DNA from: Dyadobacter endophyticus
GTDB lineage: Bacteria > Bacteroidota > Bacteroidia > Cytophagales > Spirosomataceae
DNA length: 64,000 nt
NCBI RefSeq assembly: GCF_014641595.1
Contig: NZ_BMIA01000003.1
Coordinates: 310,001 to 374,000 of the forward strand
Direction: 5' to 3'
The notes under the pieces were generated by a model that saw only the letters and a program-made list of their open reading frames with translations, did no database searches and was not told where the DNA came from. A program made the position numbers and the translations under genes. This document shows positions 8,189 through 17,421 of the stretch, one piece after another (positions within the stretch are counted from its first letter, which is position 1; every line of letters begins with the position of its first letter).

Positions 8189-9306
8189 ATCGGTTTCTCA
8201 AACAATCTGTACCGTTTGTACAGCTTCCCGTTGATCTGCTCGATGGCGTGGTTCATCAGGTAATTCTCTTCCAGCATCCATGAGCATTCTCCGCCCGTCA
8301 CTTTGGTGCCGTAGGTGTTCTTGATAATGCGGCCATACAAACAGGCTTCGATACCCATTTTGCGGTAACCGTCGATCACCCCGAGCGTAAGCACGCGGAT
8401 GCGCGTGATGTTCTTTTTACCAAACAGTAACTTAAAAATCCCGGTCGGCAACAAACGTCCGCGCTTGATTTTGATCAGAATCTGGTTGATATCGGGAATA
8501 CCCAGTATAAATCCTACCAGTTCATTGTCTTTTTCAGCGACCAGACAATACCTCGGGTCAAGGATCATTTTCAGGTCCTTGGCCAGGTAATCAAATTCCG
8601 CCTCGGTAGTCGGTACAAAACCCAGGTTTTTGTCCCAGGCCTTGTTGTACACTTCCCGGATCTTTACGACTTCATTTTTGAAATCTTTCAGATTCACCTG
8701 CCGGATCGTGATACCGCTTCTTTTGAGCCTTTCCTCCAATGCGTCGATCATCCGCACCGACTTGTCATTGGAATCCGCCACATTGATTTCGTAGGCCAGC
8801 AAATCGGTCTTCTTCGTCAAACCGGCCTTTTCCAGCAATGGCAGATAATAAGGCGCATTGTAAGGCATCATCGCCATTGGCGGCCGGTCGTAACCCTCGA
8901 TCAGCAGACCGCAGGTTTCATTGGTTGACAAATTAACCGGCCCGACAAGCGTGTCAGCCCCTTTTTGCTTCACCCAGGCCGTGGCTTCTTTTAAAAGCGC
9001 ATCCACCACCTTCTGGTCATTTACCGTATCGAAAAAGCCAAAAAAGCCGTCCTTCCGATTGGTAAACGCATTGTGGTTCGTGTTATAAATCGCCGCTATC
9101 CTTCCGTTCACCTTGTCTCCGTCGTAGGAGAGAAATAGTTTCACCTCCGAATGCTCATGGAACGGGTGCTTACCCGGTGTGAGCATGTCTTTTTGAGCAA
9201 TGAACAATTCCGGTACATAATTCGGATCGTGCTGATACAGATCATGCGGAAAATCAATGAACTTGCCTAATTCCTTCGGAGTGCTTACGGGGGCTATGCG
9301 GGTCAT
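8185..9306 (-). CDS. GNAT-fold acyltransferase-like protein, candidate ceramide N-acyltransferase
   Basis: A 373-residue soluble protein resembling the YghO-like / GNAT-fold proteins that accompany bacterial serine palmitoyltransferase genes. The N-terminal half has the conserved DPNYVPEL and GPVNLSTNETCGLL segments (near residues 26-33 and 142-155). The C-terminal half holds a second acyltransferase-like unit with LVGFILGIPD (near 264-273) and GVIDGYRKMGIEACLY (near 309-324). It overlaps the genes on both sides by four bases (ATGA), a strong sign of a single functional unit. Placed between a serine palmitoyltransferase and a reductase, it is the natural candidate for N-acylation of the long-chain base. 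That role is inference; a simple acetyltransferase of other purpose is possible. Confidence 0.7.
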   Translation of the reverse strand: MTRIAPVSTPKELGKFIDFPHDLYQHDPNYVPELFIAQKDMLTPGKHPFHEHSEVKLFLSYDGDKVNGRIAAIYNTNHNAFTNRKDGFFGFFDTVNDQKVVDALLKEATAWVKQKGADTLVGPVNLSTNETCGLLIEGYDRPPMAMMPYNAPYYLPLLEKAGLTKKTDLLAYEINVADSNDKSVRMIDALEERLKRSGITIRQVNLKDFKNEVVKIREVYNKAWDKNLGFVPTTEAEFDYLAKDLKMILDPRYCLVAEKDNELVGFILGIPDINQILIKIKRGRLLPTGIFKLLFGKKNITRIRVLTLGVIDGYRKMGIEACLYGRIIKNTYGTKVTGGECSWMLEENYLMNHAIEQINGKLYKRYRLFEKPI

Positions 9307-10514
9307 AGTCTTTGTCTTTCGATAATTGCGTCAGGACAAACCTCACGGTAAATGCGGGACATTTTGTCGACTGCTTCCTCGATCTGGCTGAATGTATGTG
9401 TAGCCATCAGCGAGAAACGGATCAGCGACTGTTCCGGGCGTACCCCTGGTGAAACCACCGGGTTTACGAAAATCCCCTCGTCCTGCAATCTACGTGTCAT
9501 GATGAAAGTCTTCTCGTTGTCGCGGATATACAGCGGCAGGATCGGGCTTTCGGTTGCACCCAGGTCGAAACCATTCACGAGCAGCAACTCTTTCGCGTAT
9601 CTTGTATTGGCCCAAAGGCGCTCCATGTGGTGCGGCTCTGTTTCGATAATGTCCAAAGCAGCCAATGTGCTTCCCACGGATGCGGGCGTCATGCTCGCGC
9701 TGAACATGAGCGAGCGCGCGCGGTGTTTCAGGTAATCGATCGTAGCAGCGTCACCGGCGATAAACCCGCCCAGGGAAGCCAGCGATTTGCTGAATGTTCC
9801 CATAATAAGGTCGGTCGTTTCGGTAAGGCCAAAATAAGAGGCTGTTCCCGCTCCTTTATCACCGATCACCCCGAGGCTGTGCGCGTCGTCAACGAGCACC
9901 GTCGCATCGAACTCCTGAGCGATGGCATTCAGTTCGGGCAATTTTACGATATCGCCTTCCATACTGAAAATCCCGTCGGTCGCGATCAGCTTCACTGCCT
10001 CTTCCGGCAGCAGGCTTAGCTTTTTGCGCAGGTCGTTCATATCGTTGTGCGCATACTTGATCACTTTCGAAAACGACAGGCGGCTTCCATCGATAATGGA
10101 CGCGTGGTCGCTTTCGTCGAGGATGAGGTAATCGTTCCGGCCGGTGAGACATGATAATGCGCCCAAATTGGCCTGGTAACCGGTGCTGAACAATACTGCA
10201 CCTTCTTTTCCCACATATTTAGCCAGGCGACGTTCCAGCTCCTCGTGGATATCGAGGGTTCCGTTGAGGAAGCGCGAACCCGCGCAGCCTGTTCCGTACT
10301 TCTGGGCCGCTTTTTGCGAGGCTTCGATGATGTAGGGATGGGATGTAAGTCCCAGGTAGGAGTTGGACCCGAACATCAGGACCGGCTTCCCGTTAATAAT
10401 AACCTCGGTGTCCTGTCCGGACTCGATCGGTCTGAAAAAAGGATATACACCTTTTGCTCTTGCAATCGCCGGGTCTTTGAATTCGGCAATGCGATTATTT
10501 AAGATTTTACCCAT
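9303..10514 (-). CDS. spt: Serine palmitoyltransferase (alpha-oxoamine synthase family)
   Basis: A PLP enzyme of the alpha-oxoamine synthase family that condenses an amino acid with an acyl-CoA or acyl-ACP. The start is placed at the ATG giving MGKILNNR (403 residues); an upstream in-frame ATG at 10535 would add seven residues. The PLP Lys is about K243 in GTFSKSLAS, preceded by the cofactor-binding DDAHSLG (near 209-215), and the stacking His is in DESDHASI near 137. The GTFSKS wording and lack of biotin-cluster genes favour serine palmitoyltransferase over 8-amino-7-oxononanoate synthase or glycine C-acetyltransferase. It leads an operon with two overlapping genes that fit the acylation and reduction steps of dihydroceramide synthesis. 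Confidence 0.85.
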   Translation of the reverse strand: MGKILNNRIAEFKDPAIARAKGVYPFFRPIESGQDTEVIINGKPVLMFGSNSYLGLTSHPYIIEASQKAAQKYGTGCAGSRFLNGTLDIHEELERRLAKYVGKEGAVLFSTGYQANLGALSCLTGRNDYLILDESDHASIIDGSRLSFSKVIKYAHNDMNDLRKKLSLLPEEAVKLIATDGIFSMEGDIVKLPELNAIAQEFDATVLVDDAHSLGVIGDKGAGTASYFGLTETTDLIMGTFSKSLASLGGFIAGDAATIDYLKHRARSLMFSASMTPASVGSTLAALDIIETEPHHMERLWANTRYAKELLLVNGFDLGATESPILPLYIRDNEKTFIMTRRLQDEGIFVNPVVSPGVRPEQSLIRFSLMATHTFSQIEEAVDKMSRIYREVCPDAIIERQRL

Positions 10515-10964
10515 AGTAATTTGTGTCAGAATCAACAGCTTGTTTTAGTGGGGTGCCTACCGGCATCAGGCTGCGGCCTGATAAAAGACATCAGGCAAGT
10601 CAGTTGGTATTGTAGCTTTTAATTCCCATGTTAGTACAATTAGATCGTGAGTCTGGATATTTGGATTTTTTGGCTTGTTGACCCGTCATCGATTGCCTTT
10701 AAATAATAAATTTCTGCCATTGAGAAACTCATATTTTGATTCGGCAACATTTCGGGTTAAGAGGTAAACCCAATCCCGGGCCGACTAGTTCATTAAAATA
10801 CCCGTTCATTTTGTATTTTTCGGGTAAAAAGAAAAAAAATGTTTTGCCCCGTTTCCGTGCCCGGACCTGTAACCGTCAAGCTCTGACCGACTTTGCGTTT
10901 GCAGGAAGAAGTTAAAGTTACCGGACAAAACATTAATTTTTTCATGTTACCAGACTCAGTTTCT
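10515..10964. other. Long leader/promoter region of the sphingolipid operon
   Basis: A gene-free 450-base stretch between the start of spt and the end of the RND gene; it must hold the spt promoter. I see one hairpin (10565-10582, arms ATCAGGC/GCCTGAT) with a third ATCAGGC copy at 10590-10596, and A/T-rich sequence from 10690 to 10850. No full match to the TTTG-N20-TAnnTTTG promoter form stands out on the minus strand. No RNA family is recognised. Confidence 0.5.
10565..10582 (-). repeat. Hairpin in the spt leader
   Basis: Seven-base arms ATCAGGC and GCCTGAT around a TGCG loop, about 50 bases upstream of the spt start codon, with a further direct copy of ATCAGGC at 10590-10596. The position is in the presumed 5' untranslated leader, so it could affect translation or be a protein-binding site. 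Confidence 0.4.
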
Positions 10965-13900
10965 TTAAAATTCTTCCACTACAACGCTTTCCTGTACCCT
11001 CCCCGGCTTCGCACGCCACGCGTTCCATTTTTCTCCCAGCCTGTCAACCAGATAATATGCCATCGGCACCAGGTAGATTGTAAGGAGCATCGAGCTGGTC
11101 AAACCGCCGATCAGTACCCATGCGAGCGAGTTCTTCCATTCGGCCCCGGCACCTGTTGCGGTGGCTATCGGCACCATCCCGATCACCATCGCGATCGTGG
11201 TCATCAGGATCGGCCGGAGGCGTTCTTCGCCGGCAATGAGAATGGCCTGGCGGAATGGCACACCCAATGCCTTTTGCTGATTGGCAAAATCGACGATCAG
11301 GATCGCATTCTTCACTACGAGGCCGATCAGCATCAGCATACCAAGCATCGCGAATATTCCGATGTTCGACGACGATAATGCCAGCGCCAGCAGCGCGCCG
11401 ATCACCGCTACCGGGATCGAAAACAGCACGACAAACGGGTACACAAAACTGTCGTAGAGCAACACCATGATGAAATACACGAGCATGAGCCCCGCCAACA
11501 TCGCCAGCCCCAATGAACCAAAGCCTTCGCTCTGATTCTTAGCGTCACCGCCCCAGGTAAGTATAATGTCGTCCGGGAGCGGATTTTCCTTTAAACCGGC
11601 CTGAATATTACTCACCAAAGTTCCCGATCCAATCCCTAATGTATTGGCGGTGACTGTGACGGATGAGCGACGGTTTTTGCGCTCAACAATACTCGGACCG
11701 GTACTCAGGGTTACATCCGCAAACTGTGCAAGCTGCACGGATTGCTTAGCCACCGGACTGTAAAATGTAATCGCCTTCACATCCTCGGGGTTCTTGCGGT
11801 CGAATGCGTCGAGCATAATGCGGATATCGTAGTCTTCTCCCCCATCGCGAAATTTAGAATCGTCGTTACCGGCGAATGCATTTTGCATGGTTGCACCCAC
11901 GGTTTGAATGTCCAGACCCAATTTTGCCATCTTTTCTCGGTCGATATCCACGCGCACCTCAGGGTTACCAGCCTCTACCGAGACGTTGACGTCGTTTGCT
12001 CCCGGGGTTTTCCGGAGGCGATTGGCGAGGTCATTTGCCGCGGCCAGGATTTTATCGAGGTTGTCGCCGCTGAGGAATACTTCAATAGGCGCAGTTCCTG
12101 AATTTACCATCCCGATAGCTGCCGAATTGAATTCCACTCCCGCGAATTTCTGTTCCAGTTCCTTACGTACCGAGAGCATATAATCCTCTGTCGGCTGTGC
12201 ATTCTTGCGTTCTTTTACTGGTATAAGCTCCACTGTAAGCTCTGTACGGTTGGTCTCGCCACGTCCTGAACTGTTCAGACCGGTACTTGCACCACCGACG
12301 TTCGCGAAAATCGTTTTTACTTCCGGTTTTTTGCGTAGGTAGTCTTCAATGCTTCGCGCCGTGAGGTTATTCTGTTGCAACGAGGCACTTTTATCGAGTT
12401 TCATCGTGAGCAGGAACTTACCCTGATCACCTTCCGCCACAAATTCCGAACCGATAATACCCAGGCCCATTACCCAGCCGGTCATGACCACGATCGCCAC
12501 CAATATACCCGAGAAAGCCAGTTTGTGCCCTAGCACCCATTCCAGGGAGCCGTGGTACCATTTTGTGATTGCTGTCAAACCTTTTTCAAACCAGATCAGG
12601 AAAGCTTGCGCCGGATTTTTTGGGTTAAGACGTTCGACTTTCGCCATATTGGACGTCATCCAGGGAGTTAATGTAAAACTCACGAGCAAACTGACCATTG
12701 TAGCAAAGGCAACCGTCAATGAAAACTGCCTCAAAAGATCTGCAATCACCGAATTCACAAAGGTAATCGGCACAAAAACGACCACGATCACGAGCGTAAT
12801 GGCTAATGCAGCAAAACCGATCTCGGTAACGCCGTCGATGGTAGCATCCCAGGCATTTTTACCCATTTCCAAATGCCGCTGGATGTTTTCCAGGATCACA
12901 ATCGAGTCGTCGACCAGGATACCGATCACGAGCGAAAGCGCAAGGAGCGTCATCAGATTGAGCGAATAGCCCATTACGTACATAAAAAGGAATGCGGCGA
13001 TGAGCGAAGCAGGTACCGAAACCATGACGATGAATGCATTCCGGAAGCTGTGCAGGAACAGCAGCATTACCACGGCGACGAGGATTACCGCGATCACCAA
13101 ATCATGCGTTACCGCTTCCACCGATTCCAGCGTAAATATCGAACTGTCGTAAGCGATCGCGAATTTAATTTTGTCTTTGGCATTGGCCTTCTCAATGGAA
13201 GCCAGCTTCGCCTGTACCGATTTGCTGATCTCGACGGCATTTGCATCGGATTGTTTCTTGATAAACAAACCAATACCGTTTCCGCCATTGTACCGGCTGA
13301 TGCTCTCGGCGTCGGTCAGGCCGTCGGTGATCTCGGCCACGTCGCCTACCCGGATCGGGCTGTTGTTTACCGGCGATGTGATGACAAGGTTGCGGATATC
13401 GTCGAGTGAGGCGAATTTACCGGCTAGCCGCAAGGTCATGTTCTCCGACGTACTTTTCACTTTCCCGGTCGGGAAATCAAGGTTGGCCTGGTTAATGGCC
13501 TGTGTTACCTGCAAAAGCGATAGTCCGTAGAAACGCAGTTTATCATTATTTACATTAACACGGATCTCCCGCTGGTCGCCGCCGGTCATCGTAATCTCGG
13601 CCACGCCTTCGATCTGCTGCAACATCGGCAGGTATTTGTCTTCTACCTGTTGATAAAAAACTTCATTGGGCAGGCTCGAAGTCGCAAGCAGCTGCATAAT
13701 GGGCTGGTCGCTCGGCGAGATTTTGGATAATGAAGGAGTCTCGGCGTCGTCGGGCAGGTCGCTGAGCATATTGTTCACATCGCGCTGGGCATCCTCCAAT
13801 GCCTTATCGATGTCGGTACCCGCCTTAAACTGCACGATCACGAGCGACGCACTTTCCATCGATTTGGAAGTCACGTCTTCGATATTATCCAGGCCGGACA

Positions 13901-14111
13901 CCGCGTCTTCTATCTTCTTGCTGACCTCGGCCTCTACCTCCGTCGGCGCCGCGCCTGGATATAATGTTGTAATGGTGATGGTCGGAACGGAGAATTCCGG
14001 CAGCAGCACGTAGCTAAGCTGGTTATAGGAAACCAGACCGCCAATGAACAGGATCGCGAAAAGCACGATGATCATCGACGGGCGCTTCAATATGGTTTCA
14101 ATGAATTTCAT
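10965..14111 (-). CDS. RND-family multidrug efflux pump, inner-membrane subunit
   Basis: A 1048-residue inner-membrane transporter of the AcrB/MexB hydrophobe-amphiphile efflux family, driven by proton motive force. The first membrane helix is at residues 12-30; large periplasmic loops follow helices 1 and 7. The proton-relay Asp pair is in LVIGILVDDSIVILEN, near residues 398-399. The second half repeats the fold, with GLVVKNAILIVDFANQ as the matching helix. It lies 19 bases after the membrane-fusion gene, in the order TetR, TolC, MFP, RND on the minus strand. Its range of substrates cannot be read from sequence; the motifs fit drug or amphiphile export and not the heavy-metal CzcA group. Confidence 0.95.
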   Translation of the reverse strand: MKFIETILKRPSMIIVLFAILFIGGLVSYNQLSYVLLPEFSVPTITITTLYPGAAPTEVEAEVSKKIEDAVSGLDNIEDVTSKSMESASLVIVQFKAGTDIDKALEDAQRDVNNMLSDLPDDAETPSLSKISPSDQPIMQLLATSSLPNEVFYQQVEDKYLPMLQQIEGVAEITMTGGDQREIRVNVNNDKLRFYGLSLLQVTQAINQANLDFPTGKVKSTSENMTLRLAGKFASLDDIRNLVITSPVNNSPIRVGDVAEITDGLTDAESISRYNGGNGIGLFIKKQSDANAVEISKSVQAKLASIEKANAKDKIKFAIAYDSSIFTLESVEAVTHDLVIAVILVAVVMLLFLHSFRNAFIVMVSVPASLIAAFLFMYVMGYSLNLMTLLALSLVIGILVDDSIVILENIQRHLEMGKNAWDATIDGVTEIGFAALAITLVIVVVFVPITFVNSVIADLLRQFSLTVAFATMVSLLVSFTLTPWMTSNMAKVERLNPKNPAQAFLIWFEKGLTAITKWYHGSLEWVLGHKLAFSGILVAIVVMTGWVMGLGIIGSEFVAEGDQGKFLLTMKLDKSASLQQNNLTARSIEDYLRKKPEVKTIFANVGGASTGLNSSGRGETNRTELTVELIPVKERKNAQPTEDYMLSVRKELEQKFAGVEFNSAAIGMVNSGTAPIEVFLSGDNLDKILAAANDLANRLRKTPGANDVNVSVEAGNPEVRVDIDREKMAKLGLDIQTVGATMQNAFAGNDDSKFRDGGEDYDIRIMLDAFDRKNPEDVKAITFYSPVAKQSVQLAQFADVTLSTGPSIVERKNRRSSVTVTANTLGIGSGTLVSNIQAGLKENPLPDDIILTWGGDAKNQSEGFGSLGLAMLAGLMLVYFIMVLLYDSFVYPFVVLFSIPVAVIGALLALALSSSNIGIFAMLGMLMLIGLVVKNAILIVDFANQQKALGVPFRQAILIAGEERLRPILMTTIAMVIGMVPIATATGAGAEWKNSLAWVLIGGLTSSMLLTIYLVPMAYYLVDRLGEKWNAWRAKPGRVQESVVVEEF

Positions 14112-14130
14112 GAGCTTATTGATGAAGTGT

Positions 14131-15180
14131 TTACTGTGCGATAACCGATGTCCCGTTTTGCAGGTTGATCTGCCCGCTGGTCACGACCTGGTCCCCGGCT
14201 TTCAGGCCTTTGGTAATTTCATAGTATTCGTTCGTGGTTGCACCTACCGCTACGTCGCGCAATGCGGCTTTGCCGTTTTCAACCACATACAATTGCGGCT
14301 GCTTCGCCGAGCCCATGATCGCTTGCCGAGGTACCGCCAATGCCTCGCCCTTCACGCGCGCCGCGCTTGCGATCGAGCCATACATGCCCGCTTTCAATGG
14401 ATTGGTTGATGAATTCTGCACAGTAATTTCCACAGGATAGTTATGTGCCTCGTCGCCCTGAGCGGCAACCATCGTCACCCGGCCATTGAAGTTCGCATGC
14501 GGGTATACATCCGTGTGTACGGAAATGCTTTTACCTGTCCTAAATTCATTCACCGATTTCTCAGGAATATTCACAACCAATTTCAGTGAAGAAATATCAG
14601 TAATCTCGGCGATCGGTGTTCCCTGACTCACTACCGAGCCTTTCTCCACCATTTTAGCAGTGATAATTCCGCCAAACGGCGCAATAATGCTGGTGTTTTT
14701 GATCTGCTTGTTCAACTGCTTGATTTGCGCCTGCGTGCTGCGGATGCTCAACTCCGTCCTTTCGACATTCACCGCAGGAACCGCGTCGCCTTTCACCAAC
14801 GCTTCGTAGCGTTTCAAGTCATTCTGATAACCTTCCAATGTCACTTGCAAAGCCTCCACCTGGTAATGCAGCTGCTCGTCGTCGATCTTAGCGATCAATT
14901 GCCCGGCGGCCACGTGCTGCCCTACTTCTACATTGAGTTTCACGATCTCGCCACCTGCCTGGGGACGGATTTCAGCCTTCCGGTTTGGGTCAAACGATCC
15001 CAAAAACCCCGATTCCTGTGAAAGATCGCGTAGTTCAGCCACTGCTACCTTCACCCCTACCTTGGGGTCAGGGTCTGGTACATATACCTTTTGCTCTGTT
15101 TTTTCCTTGTTGCTCAGCAACTTCGCCGCAGTAAGCCCTAGTACGGCAATAATTCCCAGGAAGATGAATAGACGTTTCAT
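14131..15180 (-). CDS. RND efflux membrane-fusion (periplasmic adaptor) protein
   Basis: The 349-residue HlyD/AcrA-type adaptor that links the RND pump to the TolC channel. The start at 15180 (MKRLFIFLG) is chosen over the upstream ATG at 15282 because it begins directly with a membrane/signal segment (residues 2-22), and the extra 34 codons fall in a repeat-rich leader. Order: lipoyl-like half (IRPQAGGEIVKLNVEVGQHV, near 66-85), coiled-coil hairpin (about 95-150), second lipoyl half (IIAPFGGIITAKMVEKG, near 160-176), then beta-barrel and membrane-proximal domains. The leader has two direct and two inverted copies of a 12-base sequence. Confidence 0.92.
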   Translation of the reverse strand: MKRLFIFLGIIAVLGLTAAKLLSNKEKTEQKVYVPDPDPKVGVKVAVAELRDLSQESGFLGSFDPNRKAEIRPQAGGEIVKLNVEVGQHVAAGQLIAKIDDEQLHYQVEALQVTLEGYQNDLKRYEALVKGDAVPAVNVERTELSIRSTQAQIKQLNKQIKNTSIIAPFGGIITAKMVEKGSVVSQGTPIAEITDISSLKLVVNIPEKSVNEFRTGKSISVHTDVYPHANFNGRVTMVAAQGDEAHNYPVEITVQNSSTNPLKAGMYGSIASAARVKGEALAVPRQAIMGSAKQPQLYVVENGKAALRDVAVGATTNEYYEITKGLKAGDQVVTSGQINLQNGTSVIAQ

Positions 15181-15187
15181 GAGTGTT

Positions 15188-15288
15188 GAATGAGTGAATT
15201 GTGAATGAGTGAATACTTTGGAGTGAAAATCCGAGCGAAGGCGACGAGAGAACAAGCAACATTCACTCATTCGCACATTCACTCATTA
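15188..15288. repeat. Two direct and two inverted copies of GAATGAGTGAAT
   Basis: GAATGAGTGAAT occurs at 15188-15199 and 15203-15214; its reverse complement occurs at 15261-15272 and, in a shorter form ATTCACTCATT, at 15278-15288. The copies can pair into a long stem with a loop of about 46 bases in the leader of the membrane-fusion gene, between it and TolC. It may tune expression between the channel and the pump, or be a binding site. Confidence 0.6.
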
Positions 15289-15350
15289 ATTTTTAGCTGT
15301 TGATGAAGTGCCTGTCTGTTGATGAAGATGGCATTATTGATGAAGTATCT

Positions 15351-16667
15351 TTATTTCTGAACCAGTTGCCCCGTGGCCTTTTTCCATTCCAACTCGGCTT
15401 TCAGGATTTGTACGAGCGAGGTCAGGTAATTGCTTTGGGCATCGAGAAGGCTGTTTTCGGCCTGTATTACGTCAGTGAGCGATACGGTACCTTCTTTAAA
15501 TTGAAGCTGGATTTGCTTGTAAACCCGCTCCGCAAGCGCTACCTGCTCTTTTTTGGCATGGATGTTCTTTTGCTCCACGCCGAACTTGTTCCGCGCATTG
15601 TTTTCTTCCATTTGAATGGCCTCGCGCACCTGCCTCAACTGAACGTCGAGTTTCTCGCGGTCGATCTGGTTTTGACTGCGTTTCGCTTTCCTAGCCAGCC
15701 CGTCGAATACATTCCAGTTGAGTTGCAAACCCGCCCAGTAACCGGGCACGTCCTGGAAGGTCGAGTTTTCTCCGCCCTGTGCGTAGAACGCCATATTCGC
15801 CACGCCGTAGGCATTCACAGTGGGGATCAGCCCGGAGCGTATATTCTTGTCCTGCAACTCGTTAAGATCCTTTTGCTTTTGAAGCAAAGCCACATCCGTA
15901 CGCCTCGTCTTATCCCATTCGGCATAATCCGGCAGCGTCACATTACGAACGCCAATTAGTATACGCACTGTATCATTTTGGGGGATTCCGGTGTAGTATT
16001 TCAAAAGGTTGACCAGCTGATTGTAATTATCTCTCAGCGTCGCCTGCTGTGTTTCGGTGGAAGTTTTGTTAATCAATATCCTGTCCACATCCACGCGCTG
16101 GCCAAGTTTATTCTGGTAAAGCAGGGCGGAAACCTTGTAAAGTCTATCCAGCGAAATAAGGTTACTATCCAGAAACGCCATCTGTTGAGCCACGGTAACC
16201 AGGTTGTAATAGGCATCCGTCACATTGTAGGCAACATCCTCTTTTGTCCGCGTGGTACTCAGGGAAGTCAGCTCGCGATTCAGGTTAGCCGCTTTCAATG
16301 CATATTTCACCGACGGATTATACAGTGCCTGAGTCACTTGCGCGGTTGTCGAAAGATTATAGGGTAATCCGAATGCGAGCGTACTGAACTGCCCTTCCGG
16401 TCCGCCGAATGCGCTGGCTGGCACTACTTGTCCCGGAATTTTGAAATACCGCTTGTAGTCCCCCGACACGTTCAGGCTGGGCAACAGTCCAGCGCGCACC
16501 TCGTCGATCTTCGCATTCGTTTTGGCTTCATCGAGCCGCGCGGCCTGAACACTGAAATCGTTTTTCATGGCCAGGTCCAGCAATTGGTTGAGGTCGTACT
16601 GTTGCGCCTGGGTCTGCTGAAAAAGCATCAGGCATAACATCCCCGTGACATGGAACAGGTGTTTCAT
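15351..16667 (-). CDS. TolC-family outer-membrane efflux channel
   Basis: A 438-residue outer-membrane protein of the TolC family. A signal peptide spans residues 1-21 (ending TQAQ). Two OEP repeats follow, each a long amphipathic helical hairpin with short beta-strands: residues about 25-215 and 245-435. The helices carry the regular Ala/Leu/Asn/Gln pattern of the periplasmic tunnel, and the C-terminal half has TVSLTDVIQAENSLLDAQSNY, as in typical members. No lipobox Cys is seen. It is 57 bases after the TetR gene and precedes the fusion protein, so one transcript probably makes the whole tripartite pump. Confidence 0.93.
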   Translation of the reverse strand: MKHLFHVTGMLCLMLFQQTQAQQYDLNQLLDLAMKNDFSVQAARLDEAKTNAKIDEVRAGLLPSLNVSGDYKRYFKIPGQVVPASAFGGPEGQFSTLAFGLPYNLSTTAQVTQALYNPSVKYALKAANLNRELTSLSTTRTKEDVAYNVTDAYYNLVTVAQQMAFLDSNLISLDRLYKVSALLYQNKLGQRVDVDRILINKTSTETQQATLRDNYNQLVNLLKYYTGIPQNDTVRILIGVRNVTLPDYAEWDKTRRTDVALLQKQKDLNELQDKNIRSGLIPTVNAYGVANMAFYAQGGENSTFQDVPGYWAGLQLNWNVFDGLARKAKRSQNQIDREKLDVQLRQVREAIQMEENNARNKFGVEQKNIHAKKEQVALAERVYKQIQLQFKEGTVSLTDVIQAENSLLDAQSNYLTSLVQILKAELEWKKATGQLVQK

Positions 16668-16723
16668 GGCTAGAACAAATGTTTATTTTAAATGTTTGTT
16701 TAATGAAGTGGCAAAAAAAATGG

Positions 16724-17335
16724 CTACCCGATCACCAGATAGTTGCACACCATCGCCTTAATGTGCTCCTTTTGTTCTTCCGCGTATTTCTCGAAATCCG
16801 GGTCGGTCATCACGAAAAGCTCCTTATGGATTTCTTTCCCCATAAAAATAAACTCGACGCCGCATTTGATCAGTGGAAGGATATTTTCGAGCTGCATGGG
16901 CCGCAATGTCCCGTTGGCCGCCCCTTCCTCCAACTGCTTTTTGAAATAAGTCTCCCTGACCTGCCTGAAAATCGACATATCCGGAAAAAGTCTTTGCGGT
17001 GATTTGTGGATCTCGTTCATGATGAAAATTATCAGGTCGGGTTCCTTTTTCATCATTTCGAAGTCATTGTCGATAATCTCCGAGATCTTGGTTTTTATAT
17101 CAATGTCCTTGTTCAGGATCGCGAGCATGTTCTGAAAGTATTCTTCCAGCACATCCTTGAAAATTTCAAGAAACAACTTCTCCTTGCTTCTGAAATAGTA
17201 GTTCGTCAATGCAATATTCATATCGGCTTCCTTCGCGATATCACGCGAGGTAGTGCCGTCAAAACCTTTCTTCAGAAAAACACGCTTTGCCGCCTCCCTT
17301 ATCTTATCCTCACTTTTTTCTGTAACGCACTTCAC
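16724..17335 (-). CDS. TetR/AcrR-family transcriptional repressor of the efflux operon
   Basis: A 203-residue regulator. The N-terminal helix-turn-helix is at residues 8-54, with KGFDGTTSRDIAKEADMN and NYYFRSKEKLF as the recognition-helix wording of TetR proteins; the C-terminal 140 residues form a ligand-binding helical bundle typical of AcrR-like proteins. The start codon is GTG. It is the first gene of the TetR-TolC-MFP-RND run, so it most likely represses its own operon and is released by a pump substrate. A dyad at 17422-17470 upstream is a candidate operator. Confidence 0.92.
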   Translation of the reverse strand: MKCVTEKSEDKIREAAKRVFLKKGFDGTTSRDIAKEADMNIALTNYYFRSKEKLFLEIFKDVLEEYFQNMLAILNKDIDIKTKISEIIDNDFEMMKKEPDLIIFIMNEIHKSPQRLFPDMSIFRQVRETYFKKQLEEGAANGTLRPMQLENILPLIKCGVEFIFMGKEIHKELFVMTDPDFEKYAEEQKEHIKAMVCNYLVIG

Positions 17336-17421
17336 GATTCTGGTGTGTTAGGTTTTTGTTAATGATTGCAGCTGCTTAATTGAATCAACGGATCAAAGTT
17401 GTGCAATAGAAATAACAATGC

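Noticed and set aside
9303..10514. Calling the PLP enzyme a biotin-pathway 8-amino-7-oxononanoate synthase
   Set aside because: No bio genes are nearby; the operon partners and the GTFSKS wording fit serine palmitoyltransferase better.
10690..10850. The A/T-rich stretch upstream of spt as a replication origin or attachment site
   Set aside because: I saw no DnaA-box cluster, dnaA or dnaN gene, tRNA or integrase; A/T richness alone is expected for a promoter region.
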